Source: JBJMQS01 sp045802605 (GTDB taxonomy: Bacteria; Planctomycetota; Planctomycetia; Gemmatales; Gemmataceae). Taken from it: a DNA stretch of 64,000 nucleotides. Below, piece after piece: positions 48,510-56,942 of this stretch. A program made the translations under genes and the position numbers. Positions within the stretch are counted from its first letter, which is position 1. Each line of letters begins with the position of its first letter. The stretch lies in assembly GCA_045802605.1 (NCBI GenBank), contig JBJMQS010000020.1, forward strand, positions 62,001-126,000. Reading direction: 5' to 3'. The notes beneath the pieces were generated by a model. It had not been told where the DNA came from and did not search any database. It worked only from the letters and a program-made list of their open reading frames with translations.

Positions 48510-49661
48510 ATGATTCTCGCCGCGGCCGCGGACGTTTCCTGGGTCTTCATTGAGCTGGGAACCGTCGTCGTCGGCCTGGCGATCCTCGCGCGATTCGCGC
48601 ATCGCTTCCATTTCTCCGCGATCCCGCTTTATCTCCTGGTGGGTTTGGCGTTCGGCAACGGCGGGCTTGTGCCCTTGCGCTTCAGCGACGAGTTCATCCA
48701 CGTCGGCAGCGAAATCGGCGTGGTGCTTTTGTTGTTCATGCTCGGGTTGGAGTACTCGCCGGAGCAACTTCGCAGCGACCTGCGCGCCTCACTGCCGGCC
48801 GGCATGCTCGACTTGGTCCTGAACTTTCCGCCGGGGTTGGTCGCAGGGTTTTGGCTAGGCTGGAGCCCGCTCGCCGCGATCTTGCTCGGCGGCGCGACCT
48901 ACATCTCCTCCTCGGGCGTCGTGGCCAAAGTACTCAGTGAGGCGTCGCACATTAGTAGCGGTCAGATGCGTACTGTTCTATCGCTGCTGGTGCTCGAAGA
49001 TCTGGCGATGGCGGTGTTTCTTCCGCTCGTCACGGTGCTGCTCGTCGGGCACGCCGTCTCGGCCGGAGTGCTGGCGGCCGGCATGGCGATTTTCACCGGG
49101 GCCGTAGTCCTCTTCATCGCGCTGCGATTCGGCGCCCCAATCAGTCGCTGGATCGCCCACGATTCGGATGAAGTTGTTCTGTTCACAACGCTGGGCATCG
49201 TCCTCGTGGTCGCCGGGCTGGCACAGCGCCTCCAAGTCTCCGCCGCCGTCGGCGCATTCCTCGTGGGAATTGCCTTTTCTGGCCCAATTGTCCAACGGGC
49301 GCATCGTCTGCTTGGCCCACTGCGGGACCTCTTCGCGGCGATTTTCTTTCTGTTTTTTGGCTTGCAAATCAACCCGGCGACGCTGCCGCCGGTACTTTGG
49401 CCGGCGATGGCTTTGGCGATTGTCGGCTCGCTCACGAAGCTCGCCACCGGGCGGTGGGCGATGCGGCGATCGACCGATCGGACCGCCGGTTGGCAGGCTG
49501 GGGCGGCATTGATTGCCCGCGGCGAATTCTCCATCGTGCTGGCCGGCCTGGGCATGAGTGCCGGTGTGCAGCCGGATCTCGGGCCCCTGGCTGCGGCTTT
49601 TGTGTTGATTACGGCTGTGGTTAGCCCGCTGCTGGTGGCCCTCATGAATCGCCGGAAATAG
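48510..49661 (+). CDS. Cation/proton antiporter (CPA2, KefB-like)
   Basis: A 383-residue integral membrane protein with about eleven hydrophobic helices, typical of the CPA2 transport domain. Diagnostic segments are VVLLLFMLGLEYSPEQL, GGATYISSSGVVAKVL, VLEDLAMAVFLPL and AAVGAFLVGIAFSGPIV, with ALIARGEFSIVLAGLG near the end. It probably exchanges K+ or Na+ for protons in the inner membrane. Classical KefB/C proteins have a C-terminal TrkA-N domain; this one ends after the last helix, so it lacks regulation of that type. A partner TrkA-type gene is not adjacent. Confidence 0.92.
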   Translation: MILAAAADVSWVFIELGTVVVGLAILARFAHRFHFSAIPLYLLVGLAFGNGGLVPLRFSDEFIHVGSEIGVVLLLFMLGLEYSPEQLRSDLRASLPAGMLDLVLNFPPGLVAGFWLGWSPLAAILLGGATYISSSGVVAKVLSEASHISSGQMRTVLSLLVLEDLAMAVFLPLVTVLLVGHAVSAGVLAAGMAIFTGAVVLFIALRFGAPISRWIAHDSDEVVLFTTLGIVLVVAGLAQRLQVSAAVGAFLVGIAFSGPIVQRAHRLLGPLRDLFAAIFFLFFGLQINPATLPPVLWPAMALAIVGSLTKLATGRWAMRRSTDRTAGWQAGAALIARGEFSIVLAGLGMSAGVQPDLGPLAAAFVLITAVVSPLLVALMNRRK

Positions 49662-49755
49662 CCACTTTCCCGCTTCCCATCGCTTTGGCCCCTGTTTATA
49701 CTCAAATTGCAGGATTCGCCTGGCGACAGCTCATTTCTTTCGACGGGACGCCATC

Positions 49756-51474
49756 ATGTTTAATCTGCTTCGTCGTTCGCGCCGTGCGCGGCGCACCAAC
49801 CGACCCCTGCGGCTCGAAATGCTCGAACGGCGCGACACGCCGGCCTGGATCGGCAATGTCGGCCTGCCGTCCTTGAATGACCTCGCGCCATCGCGCGACT
49901 TCACCGGCCTGACGCCCGCCATCGTCCGCAGCGTCTATGGCTTCGATAGCATCTCGGCCGACGGCACCGGCCAAACGATCGCCATCATCACGGCCTACAA
50001 CAACGCCACTTTGAACCACGATTACTCCGTATTCAATCACACGTTTGGTTTGCCGGATTCGTCGCTGACCCAAGTGAGCCTCGGTCGCACCACGTCCAAT
50101 TCCGCGTGGTCGATGGAAACATCGCTCGACGTGCAGTGGGCCCACGTGGCCGCTCCGGGCGCAAACCTGCTCGTGGTCCAAGCGAATTCCTCGCGCCTAG
50201 GCGACATGCTCGACGCGGTCAATTTCGCCCGCAACCAACCCAACGTATCCGTCGTCTCCATGAGCTGGGGCACGCCAGAGTTCGAAGGCCAGACCGCTTT
50301 CGATAGCTACTTCACCACTCCCGACGGTCACCAAGGCATTACGTTCGTCGCCGCGTCGGGCGATAGTGGCTCAAGCCGCGTCATGTGGCCCGCGAGTTCG
50401 CCGAACGTCGTCGCGGTCGGCGGGACATCGCTTTCGATTGACTCCAGCGGCAACGTGGATGAAGCGGCGTGGCGCAGTGGCACTGGCGGCGTGAGCCGGA
50501 TGGAGTCCGATCCACTGAGCAATGCGTTCTCGTCCAGTTCCAGCAATAGCCGTTTCGTGCCCGACGTTTCCTATGCCGCCGATCCGCGCTTTGGCTTCAT
50601 GGTTTACAACAGCTCCGCGAAGGGCTGGGCCGAAGTCGGCGGCACCAGTGCGGGCGCTCCGCAGTGGGCAGGCCTGTTCGCCGTCAGCAATCAACTCCGC
50701 GCCGACGCCGGGATGCCCACGATGACCAACGCTCGCGCGGCCGTCGCAACGGTCTCGGCCGACAGCTTCAACGACGTCGTTGATGGCAGCAATGGCTTCT
50801 CCGCCAACGTCGGCTTCGACATGGCGAGTGGCCGCGGTTCACCCGTCGCCGGCAAGCTGGCCCAGAACTTGGCGGAGACCAAGACCAGCGATTCATTCGT
50901 CGGTCCGCTCCCGGCCCCAGCCAAACCTGTGCGAGCGAATGCCAGCCGCTCCGTCAACATTCTGGCGATTTCCTCAGCCCAGGTGGCTCCGTTGATCACA
51001 CAGTTGATCCCGCCGCCGCAATTCACGCAGCCGCAAGACCGGTCGCGTGACTTCAGCGAGCAAGTGGTGCCGCAAGCATCGCCGCCTATCCTGGCGCCTA
51101 CCCTTAAGCCGATCGGCGACGCGGATCTCTCCGCTCGTGGCGGCGGTGGTGGCGAAACGGATATGTCGGGCGATCAAGCCAATCCGCCGGCTCCTGGCGT
51201 CCCTGGCCATCCGTCGGAAAACGCCCCAGCATCCGGTCCCACCGGCGGCACATTCTCGATCTACGTGCCAATGTCGAACGTCGGCTCGGCCGCGAATTTT
51301 GATCGCGTGGCCGACGGCTTTGCTTCGACCACTCCGGAAATGCCGCCGACCGATGAAGACAGCAGTACCCGTCCCGCGTTGGCGATCGCCGCGTTTGCCC
51401 TGCTCGGCGGCGTGTTCGCCCCCGCTCCTGAAGAGAAGCGAACCGCCGTCCGCAAGCGTCGGCGAATGTTCTAA
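49756..51474 (+). CDS. Exported S53 (sedolisin-like) serine protease
   Basis: A 572-residue secreted peptidase. The LRLEMLERRDTPA leader after an Arg-rich start is the LExRxxPA motif. A sedolisin catalytic domain follows: Glu and Asp in SMETSLDVQWAHVAAPG, the oxyanion Asp in ASGDSGSS, and Ser in GGTSAGAPQWAGL, with the calcium-type C-terminal end GFDMASGRGSP. After about residue 385 a Pro/Ala/Gly-rich linker ends in a hydrophobic helix and RKRRR (ALAIAAFALLGGVFAP), which looks like a C-terminal membrane anchor. S53 enzymes usually act at acidic pH. A terminator follows. Confidence 0.88.
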   Translation: MFNLLRRSRRARRTNRPLRLEMLERRDTPAWIGNVGLPSLNDLAPSRDFTGLTPAIVRSVYGFDSISADGTGQTIAIITAYNNATLNHDYSVFNHTFGLPDSSLTQVSLGRTTSNSAWSMETSLDVQWAHVAAPGANLLVVQANSSRLGDMLDAVNFARNQPNVSVVSMSWGTPEFEGQTAFDSYFTTPDGHQGITFVAASGDSGSSRVMWPASSPNVVAVGGTSLSIDSSGNVDEAAWRSGTGGVSRMESDPLSNAFSSSSSNSRFVPDVSYAADPRFGFMVYNSSAKGWAEVGGTSAGAPQWAGLFAVSNQLRADAGMPTMTNARAAVATVSADSFNDVVDGSNGFSANVGFDMASGRGSPVAGKLAQNLAETKTSDSFVGPLPAPAKPVRANASRSVNILAISSAQVAPLITQLIPPPQFTQPQDRSRDFSEQVVPQASPPILAPTLKPIGDADLSARGGGGGETDMSGDQANPPAPGVPGHPSENAPASGPTGGTFSIYVPMSNVGSAANFDRVADGFASTTPEMPPTDEDSSTRPALAIAAFALLGGVFAPAPEEKRTAVRKRRRMF

Positions 51475-51497
51475 AGCGACGGGTCCCGAACTCCCTG

Positions 51498-51530
51498 CCG
51501 CCGGGTCGCAAGGCCCGGCGGTTTTGTTTT
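51498..51530 (+). terminator. Rho-independent terminator after the sedolisin gene
   Basis: An 8-bp GC stem CCGCCGGG / CCCGGCGG with an 8-base loop, followed directly by TTTTGTTTT. It lies about 24 bases after the stop codon at 51474 and before the DUF5131 gene. Confidence 0.9.
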
Positions 51531-51541
51531 GAAGATGCGAT

Positions 51542-52324
51542 ATGGCTGAGCATTCCTCCATCGAATGGACCGACGCGACGTGGAACCCGGTGCGTGGCTG
51601 CACCAAGATCAGCCCGGGCTGCACGCATTGCTACGCCGAGACGTTCGCCGAGCGTTTCCGCGGCGTGCCCGGCCACCCGTATGAGCAGGGTTTCGATCTG
51701 CGGCTTGTCCCTGAGAAATTGGCGGAGCCGTTGCGATGGACCGCGCCGAAGATGGTGTTCGTCAATTCGATGAGCGATCTATTTCACGAAGATGTGCCGG
51801 ATGACTACATCGAGCAAGTTGTTGGCGTGATGAAGACCGCCAACTGGCACACGTATCAGGTGCTGACAAAGCGATCCGAGCGTCTCGCCGAAATGTTGCG
51901 GACGCGCCTCAGTGATGCGGCGCATCTCGATCATATCTGGTGGGGCGTGAGCGTCGAAAATCGCCGGCACGGGCTGCCTCGCATCCACGATTTGCGTTCC
52001 GCCCCGGCCAAGGTGCGGTTTCTCTCCGTGGAGCCACTTCTGGAAGACTTGGGTGACATCGATCTCTCGGGCATTCATTGGATGATCGTCGGCGGCGAAA
52101 GCGGGCACGGCGCAAGACCAATGGATCCGGCCTGGGTGCGCAGTCTTCGCGATCAATGTGCCGCCGCCGGCGTCGCGTTTTTCTTCAAGCAATGGGGTGG
52201 CGTGCGCAAATCGACAACTGGCCGGAGCCTGGACGGCCGGCATCACGACGACGTGCCACCCGGCAGCACGTGCCGCATTCCGCCTCGCGCACGGCGCATG
52301 GAATTGTTGCAGGCTTGCGGTTGA
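51542..52324 (+). CDS. DUF5131 (phage Gp37/Gp68-like) iron-sulfur protein
   Basis: A 260-residue protein of the phage Gp37/Gp68 (DUF5131) group. It opens SSIEWTDATWNPVRGCTKIS, with Cys residues in CTKISPGCTHCYAE; the cluster looks like a radical-SAM-type iron-sulfur site. Further conserved pieces are KMVFVNSMSDLFHEDVPDDY, TYQVLTKRSERLAE and GGESGHGARPMDPAW, then VAFFFKQWGG near the end. Members are found on phages and chromosomes; the chemistry is unsettled. It starts 11 bases after the upstream terminator, so it has its own promoter or reads through from elsewhere. Confidence 0.9.
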   Translation: MAEHSSIEWTDATWNPVRGCTKISPGCTHCYAETFAERFRGVPGHPYEQGFDLRLVPEKLAEPLRWTAPKMVFVNSMSDLFHEDVPDDYIEQVVGVMKTANWHTYQVLTKRSERLAEMLRTRLSDAAHLDHIWWGVSVENRRHGLPRIHDLRSAPAKVRFLSVEPLLEDLGDIDLSGIHWMIVGGESGHGARPMDPAWVRSLRDQCAAAGVAFFFKQWGGVRKSTTGRSLDGRHHDDVPPGSTCRIPPRARRMELLQACG

Positions 52325-52348
52325 TTCCTTGTCCTGGTAGGACCGCCC

Positions 52349-52735
52349 ATGGAAGAGATTCTGGTTCTGATCATTCAGATCATTTTTGAAGTTGCTTTTG
52401 AATCGATGTTTTTCATTCCGTTCGATCTTCAAACTAGCCGTCATGAAAAGACCGGCGAGCCATACGGATGTCTCTGGTATTTCATGATGGCCCTGGTCGG
52501 CGGTGGGTTGGGTGGACTCTCCTCGTTCTTCGTCCCGCATTTTGTGCTTCATTCCTCAGCCATGCGGGCGGCGAATTTCTTCTTGGCCCCGTTGTTCGCG
52601 GCCGGCGTCGCGTTTGCCTTTTCGAGCTGGCGAAAAGGCGGCGGCGCGAAGACGCATCCGCCGATTCACGCAATATCCGCCTTTTGCTTCGTGCTCGCTT
52701 TCGCGGCCGTGCGCTTGATTGCCGCGGAGCGTTGA
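52349..52735 (+). CDS. Small membrane protein (128 aa)
   Basis: A protein with about four hydrophobic segments: IIQIIFEVAFESMFFIPF, WYFMMALVGGGLGGLSSFFV, NFFLAPLFAAGVAFAFSSW and HAISAFCFVLAFAAVRLI. The DLQTSRHEKTGE loop is cytoplasmic-looking. I do not recognise it. It begins 24 bases after DUF5131. The following hairpin repeat separates it from the nuclease gene. Confidence 0.65.
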   Translation: MEEILVLIIQIIFEVAFESMFFIPFDLQTSRHEKTGEPYGCLWYFMMALVGGGLGGLSSFFVPHFVLHSSAMRAANFFLAPLFAAGVAFAFSSWRKGGGAKTHPPIHAISAFCFVLAFAAVRLIAAER

Positions 52736-52746
52736 TCCAATTCCTG

Positions 52747-52808
52747 AGCGTGGGGCATTAGCCCCATGAGTTTCGGACAGTCAACTCTTGGGGCTGACGC
52801 GCCACGCT
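52747..52808. repeat. Imperfect inverted repeat
   Basis: Arms AGCGTGGGGCATTAGCCCCA (52747) and CTTGGGGCTGACGCGCCACGC (to 52808) match in about 20 of 25 positions. The pair sits in the gap between the membrane protein and the YhaM-like gene. The upstream TTG of the latter lies inside it. Confidence 0.7.
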
Positions 52809-52856
52809 GTGAACCTACAACAGAACCTCACGCCTTTTGTCACAGCAAGGACTGTC

Positions 52857-53837
52857 ATGCGTCAATTTCTCGGTCAATTGGTCGATGGCGATGCGGTGGA
52901 TAGCGTTTTTGTCGCCGCCGACAAGCAATTGCGGGCCAACCGCAACGGCCAGCCGTTCATCCAGATCGATCTCCGCGATCGATCGGGCGGGCTGATTGGC
53001 CGGATGTGGAATGCGGGCGAGACGCATTTTCGCAGCTTCGAAATCGGCGACTATCTCCGCGTCCGCGGCAAGGTGCAGCATTACCAGGGCGCATTGCAAA
53101 TGATCGTCACCGGCTTCGACCGGGTCGAAGCGGCGGCCGTCGATCCCGCGGAGTTTTTACCGGAGGCCGACGGCGATTGCGCCAAACGGCTCGATCGGCT
53201 CAAGACGCTCGTGCGCTCGGTCGGCGATATGCATTTGCGGGCCCTCGTCGAAGCGTTCCTCGCCGATGATCAATTCCTCAACGAGCTTTGTCTCTGCCCG
53301 GCCGGCGTGAAAAATCACCACGCCTACCTCGGCGGCCTGCTCGAACATGTGGTCACGCTCCTCGAAGGAGTGGATCGGCTCGCTCCGCTCTACCCTAGCG
53401 TCAATCGCGATCTTTGGATGATCGGCATTTTCCTGCATGACATCGGCAAGGTCCGCGAGCTTTGCTACCGGCAATCGTTCGGCTACTCCGACGATGGCCA
53501 ACTCGTCGGCCATCTGATCCAAGGCGTCGAAATGTTGGAGGAGAAGATCAGCAAAGCGGTTGAGCTGACCGGTGAGACTTTCCCCTCGGAGTTGCGATTG
53601 CGGCTCCGGCACATCATCGTGAGCCACCACGGCGAATACGAATTCGGCAGCCCCAAGTTGCCAATGACCCTGGAAGCCGTGGCCGTCAACGTCTTGGACA
53701 ATCTCGACGCCAAGTTGAACACCGCCGCCCGCGAAATCAAAGAAGACCGCGGTGAGAATTCATGGACGCAATACAACCCCGGTTTGCAGAGAAGGTTTTT
53801 CAAGGGCGCATGCGAGAGCGAAGAAAATCAAAATTAA
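52857..53837 (+). CDS. YhaM/CBF1-like 3'-5' exoribonuclease
   Basis: A 326-residue nuclease: an OB-fold nucleic-acid domain (PFIQIDLRDRSGGLIGRMW, LRVRGKVQHYQGALQMIV) followed by an HD domain. The HD metal ligands are in GGLLEHVVTLLEGVDRL and IFLHDIGKVREL, with HIIVSHHGEYEFGSP further on and AVNVLDNLDAKL close to the end. This arrangement defines YhaM-type 3'-5' exonucleases, active on RNA and sometimes DNA. ATG 52857 is preferred over TTG 52788, which is inside a repeat. The stop codon is the start of the CCGCAGAG repeat. Confidence 0.85.
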   Translation: MRQFLGQLVDGDAVDSVFVAADKQLRANRNGQPFIQIDLRDRSGGLIGRMWNAGETHFRSFEIGDYLRVRGKVQHYQGALQMIVTGFDRVEAAAVDPAEFLPEADGDCAKRLDRLKTLVRSVGDMHLRALVEAFLADDQFLNELCLCPAGVKNHHAYLGGLLEHVVTLLEGVDRLAPLYPSVNRDLWMIGIFLHDIGKVRELCYRQSFGYSDDGQLVGHLIQGVEMLEEKISKAVELTGETFPSELRLRLRHIIVSHHGEYEFGSPKLPMTLEAVAVNVLDNLDAKLNTAAREIKEDRGENSWTQYNPGLQRRFFKGACESEENQN

Positions 53838-53922
53838 CCGCAGAGACGCAGAGAGCGCAGAGAAAGACAGAGAAGATGTATTTTCGGTATTTTCTCTGCG
53901 CTCTCTGCGTCTCTGCGGTTAA
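53834..53922. repeat. CCGCAGAG-type inverted repeat, copy 5
   Basis: A perfect 32-bp inverted repeat: TTAACCGCAGAGACGCAGAG (53834-53865 in full) and its reverse complement 53891-53922. The upstream gene's stop codon TAA is its second to fourth bases. It lies between two convergent genes. Confidence 0.92.
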
Positions 53923-53941
53923 ACTCTTCTCCTCTTAACTC

Positions 53942-55795
53942 TTACTGCTTCTGCGGAAAATCTTTGATTCCCGCCGGCGTGACTCGCGATTGGCCTAAGG
54001 CTGGCATGCCGGTTGGCTTGGTCAACACTTTGGGCAACTCCACGGTTTCGAAGAACTTGTAATTCGGCTTCTCGTGCTCCTTCAAATAACCTTCCATCGT
54101 TTCGCCTTCTTTCAGATGCACGAAGAATGGAATGTTGAGCGACGATGACTGCCAGGCATCTTTGTCTTGCCAGACAAATTTCAACTTCGCGAAATGCTCC
54201 TGCACCTTGTAGGTCTTGTCGCCATGAATCCGGCCAAAGGTGTGATAGGTCACATCGCGCTCCTTGCCGGCTTCGGTCGATGCCACGAGCGTGATGTTGC
54301 CCGCGCCGACTTTGCACCCATTCGCTTGCAACTTCTGCGTCAAGTTCGCGCGGACTTTTTCCTGCTGATCGATATCAATGCCGGCGACATCCAAAGCCAC
54401 CGTGAAGCCGCCCTTCAAAATGACGAAGTCGAGGTCGGACATCGCTTTTTCGAGCGCGGCCTTCGCGGCCGGGTGCGGAAGCTTCAAAACCGCGAGTGCC
54501 CCGGGTCCGCGGTTGCCCTCGGCCACGGCGGTCCAAAGAGTGCCCCCAGCGCTGGCGAGCGCATCCGCGCCGCTGTAGGTCCAGACTTGCACTTGCTTAT
54601 CGGGATCTATCAACGTGCCATGGCCCACCAGCAGGTCTTCATCGTTGGTCCAGTTGATATCGCCGGTATTTGCGGCCTGGTGCAGCGTCATCTCAGCTTG
54701 CTGAGCGCCAGTCGCCGAGTCCCAAACTTGCACGAAATCAAAAGCGACGCACGCCAGTCGTTTGCCGGAGGGGCTGAACGCCAGGGCCGCCCAATTTTTC
54801 TTCTCCATCGGCTGCGTGGCGAGCACCTTACCGGCCGCGATGTCGAGCACGCCCACTTCCTGACCGTTGTGGAAAGCCAAGAGCGTGCGATCCGGGCTCA
54901 AGCCGGGCCGCGAGCCGGCGTGCATCATCAGATGATATTCGGGCTTGAATGCCTGCAGGTCCCAGCAGGCAAGCTTGCCGCCACCGGACACGGTGAGCAA
55001 GCGATTGGATTCGGCAAACGCGCCCCAGATGATGTCGCGCTCGAGATTCTTGTAGTCGTCGTACGGCGTGAAGCGGGCGACCGGTTTGAGATTGGCGCCT
55101 TCAAACGTCAGCACTTCCAAACGATCATGAGCGCCATGGCCAAACTCATCCTTGCGCAGCACCACGCGGGTGCCATCGTCGCTGATGGCCAAGGGTGCGA
55201 ACGCGCCAGGCAAGCCGCCGTTGGCCACGACCTTACCCTTGGTCAGATCGCACAACAGGAGACGTGTCTTGGTGTCCTTGGTGCCGGGCTTTTGCAAGGT
55301 GTAGCTGACCACCGCGAACGTCGCATTGGTGTTCATGGCCAGCCCGTTGAGCTTCTCGAAAAAGTCAGTCGTCGCCGGCAGCATCACCGTCTTGCCGGCA
55401 CTCGATTTGTCCCCGGCTTTGACGGACAGTTTCCAGGTGCTCTCCGCGGGTGCCGGATCGACAGTACGCGAATTCGACCAGTCGATGCTCTTGTTGGGAT
55501 CACCCGCCGGCGCTGGCTCGCTATTGCTATCTTTTGCGTCTTTCGATTTGAACGGATTGTCTTCTTCGGCCTGCTGGTCGGCGACATACTTTTGATCGGC
55601 GGCGCTCAGCTTCTTCAAGTCCACCTCGACCTTCGAACCGTCGGCTTTCTCCAGAGTCACCTTGCCGTCTTTGACGGCCACGAACTTCCCTTCGATTTTG
55701 AACTTCCCGCTGGTCCAGGTGCGCATCTCGGCAGCGGAGGTGGCGAGTGCAGAAATGAGAACGATTGCGATTGCGAAAACGTTGCGGCGTGCCAT
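53942..55795 (-). CDS. Exported SHD1-domain protein with WD40-like propeller
   Basis: A 617-residue protein. The signal peptide is MARRNVFAIAIVLISALATSA. An SHD1 (SLA1 homology 1) domain follows (TWTSGKFKIEGKFVAVKDGK, VEVDLKKLSAADQKYV), typical of planctomycete secreted proteins. A low-complexity linker then leads to a beta-propeller with WD40-like blades (IWGAFAESNRLLTVSGGGKL, LAFSPSGKRLACVAFD). The C-terminal 150 residues contain a beta-alpha domain. It probably works in the periplasm. ATG 55795 begins the signal peptide. It converges with the nuclease gene through the palindrome. Confidence 0.8.
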   Translation of the reverse strand: MARRNVFAIAIVLISALATSAAEMRTWTSGKFKIEGKFVAVKDGKVTLEKADGSKVEVDLKKLSAADQKYVADQQAEEDNPFKSKDAKDSNSEPAPAGDPNKSIDWSNSRTVDPAPAESTWKLSVKAGDKSSAGKTVMLPATTDFFEKLNGLAMNTNATFAVVSYTLQKPGTKDTKTRLLLCDLTKGKVVANGGLPGAFAPLAISDDGTRVVLRKDEFGHGAHDRLEVLTFEGANLKPVARFTPYDDYKNLERDIIWGAFAESNRLLTVSGGGKLACWDLQAFKPEYHLMMHAGSRPGLSPDRTLLAFHNGQEVGVLDIAAGKVLATQPMEKKNWAALAFSPSGKRLACVAFDFVQVWDSATGAQQAEMTLHQAANTGDINWTNDEDLLVGHGTLIDPDKQVQVWTYSGADALASAGGTLWTAVAEGNRGPGALAVLKLPHPAAKAALEKAMSDLDFVILKGGFTVALDVAGIDIDQQEKVRANLTQKLQANGCKVGAGNITLVASTEAGKERDVTYHTFGRIHGDKTYKVQEHFAKLKFVWQDKDAWQSSSLNIPFFVHLKEGETMEGYLKEHEKPNYKFFETVELPKVLTKPTGMPALGQSRVTPAGIKDFPQKQ

Positions 55796-56014
55796 GGAGG
55801 AGGCTCCGAAAAGTGTTCGAGTTACGGGCGAAATGCCATTAGCGACCCTTATTTTTCCACAATATTCCAACTCGGCCAAGCGGCGAGCCGACAATCGTCT
55901 CGCCCCGAGATTTCCCCGATATAGAATGACCGCCCGGGTTTACGTCGCTGGCGGCTTGCGGGCACTTGTGCCCCTCCTGGTTGCGACCCCCGTCACCGAT
56001 CTCGCGGAGCCTCC

Positions 56015-56797
56015 ATGAACGCCAGCGAGCTATTCAAGGCCGGCAAACTTCAGGCCGCCATCGAAGATCAATTGCAACTGGTCAAAGCGAAGCCAACCGA
56101 CGGTGCTCGCCGGCTGTTTCTCTTCGAGCTTCTCGTTTTCTCCGGCGACATCGATCGCGCCATGAAGCAAGGCGAGCTCGCCAATTTCGGCGAAGTCGAA
56201 ATCGACACTGCCATGCAGGGCTACGTCAAACTGCTCGTCAACGAGAAGGCCCGCCGCAAAGTCTTCCGCGAAGGCGGCAAGCCGGGGTTCTTCGGTCCCC
56301 CACCCGAATCGCTGCTACCACGACTCGAAGCTCTCGCCCTGATCCAAGCCGGCAAGAACAAAGACGCTGCCGCGGTCATCGCCAAGAATCCGCCGCCGCC
56401 AATTTCAGGCACCATCAACGGCAAGCCGTTCGACGCGCTCGCGGATTGCGATGACCTGCTCGCGCCGGTGCTCGAAGTTCTAACCGTGCAAGGATACTTC
56501 TGGGTTCCGCTGTCCGAAGTGGTTTCGCTGACCAGCGACGCGCCCAAGTTTCCGCGTGATCTGTTCTGGCTGCCCGCGACCTTGGAACTCAAAGACCAGC
56601 AAGGGCCAGTCTTCTTGCCGACGCTCTATCCGTTTTCGCACGAACACGCGGATGAGACCATCAAGCTCGGCCGGGGCACCGATTGGCTCGGCCAAGAGGG
56701 CGAGCCAATCCGCGGCGCCGGCGCGAAAACTCTCCTCGCCGGCGACGACGCCGTGGGACTTTTGGACGTTCGCGAACTCACTGTGAATAAGAGCTAG
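56015..56797 (+). CDS. tagJ: ImpE/TagJ-type VI secretion accessory protein
   Basis: A 260-residue cytoplasmic protein of the ImpE family. The N-terminal TPR-like region (LFKAGKLQAAIEDQLQLVKA, RRLFLFELLVFSGDIDRAM) precedes the C-terminal ImpE core, ending RGTDWLGQEGEPIRGAGAKT then LLAGDDAVGLLDVRELTV. ImpE/TagJ proteins accompany the TssB/TssC sheath in a subset of type VI secretion systems and can interact with ClpV. The ATG at 56015 is used. The next gene is clpV, separated by a repeat, so the two may be one unit. Confidence 0.88.
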   Translation: MNASELFKAGKLQAAIEDQLQLVKAKPTDGARRLFLFELLVFSGDIDRAMKQGELANFGEVEIDTAMQGYVKLLVNEKARRKVFREGGKPGFFGPPPESLLPRLEALALIQAGKNKDAAAVIAKNPPPPISGTINGKPFDALADCDDLLAPVLEVLTVQGYFWVPLSEVVSLTSDAPKFPRDLFWLPATLELKDQQGPVFLPTLYPFSHEHADETIKLGRGTDWLGQEGEPIRGAGAKTLLAGDDAVGLLDVRELTVNKS

Positions 56798-56809
56798 GTA
56801 GAGCTTCGT

Positions 56810-56934
56810 AGGTGGGCATCGCTTTGGATGCCCACCATTCCTTTCGCTCTCCCGGCTTTGCGGGAGAGGGTGGCCGTCAGGCCGGGTGAGGGTATTTTTG
56901 GTGGGCACGCAAAGCCGTGCCCACCCTACCGAGG
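56810..56934. repeat. Palindromic repeats between impE and clpV
   Basis: GTGGGCATCGCTTTGGATGC (56812) and GGTGGGCACGCAAAGCCGTG (56899) belong to the outer-arm family of 6807-6973. Between them a CTCTCCCGGCTTTGCGGGAG hairpin (56849) leads into GCCGGGTGAGGGT, similar to the arms flanking the DUF559 gene. Confidence 0.8.
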
Positions 56935-56942
56935 AACAAACC

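Noticed and set aside
54167..55924. A 585-codon plus-strand frame
   Set aside because: Antisense to the SHD1/WD40-like gene, which has a signal peptide and recognised domains. High GC at third positions keeps the opposite frame open.
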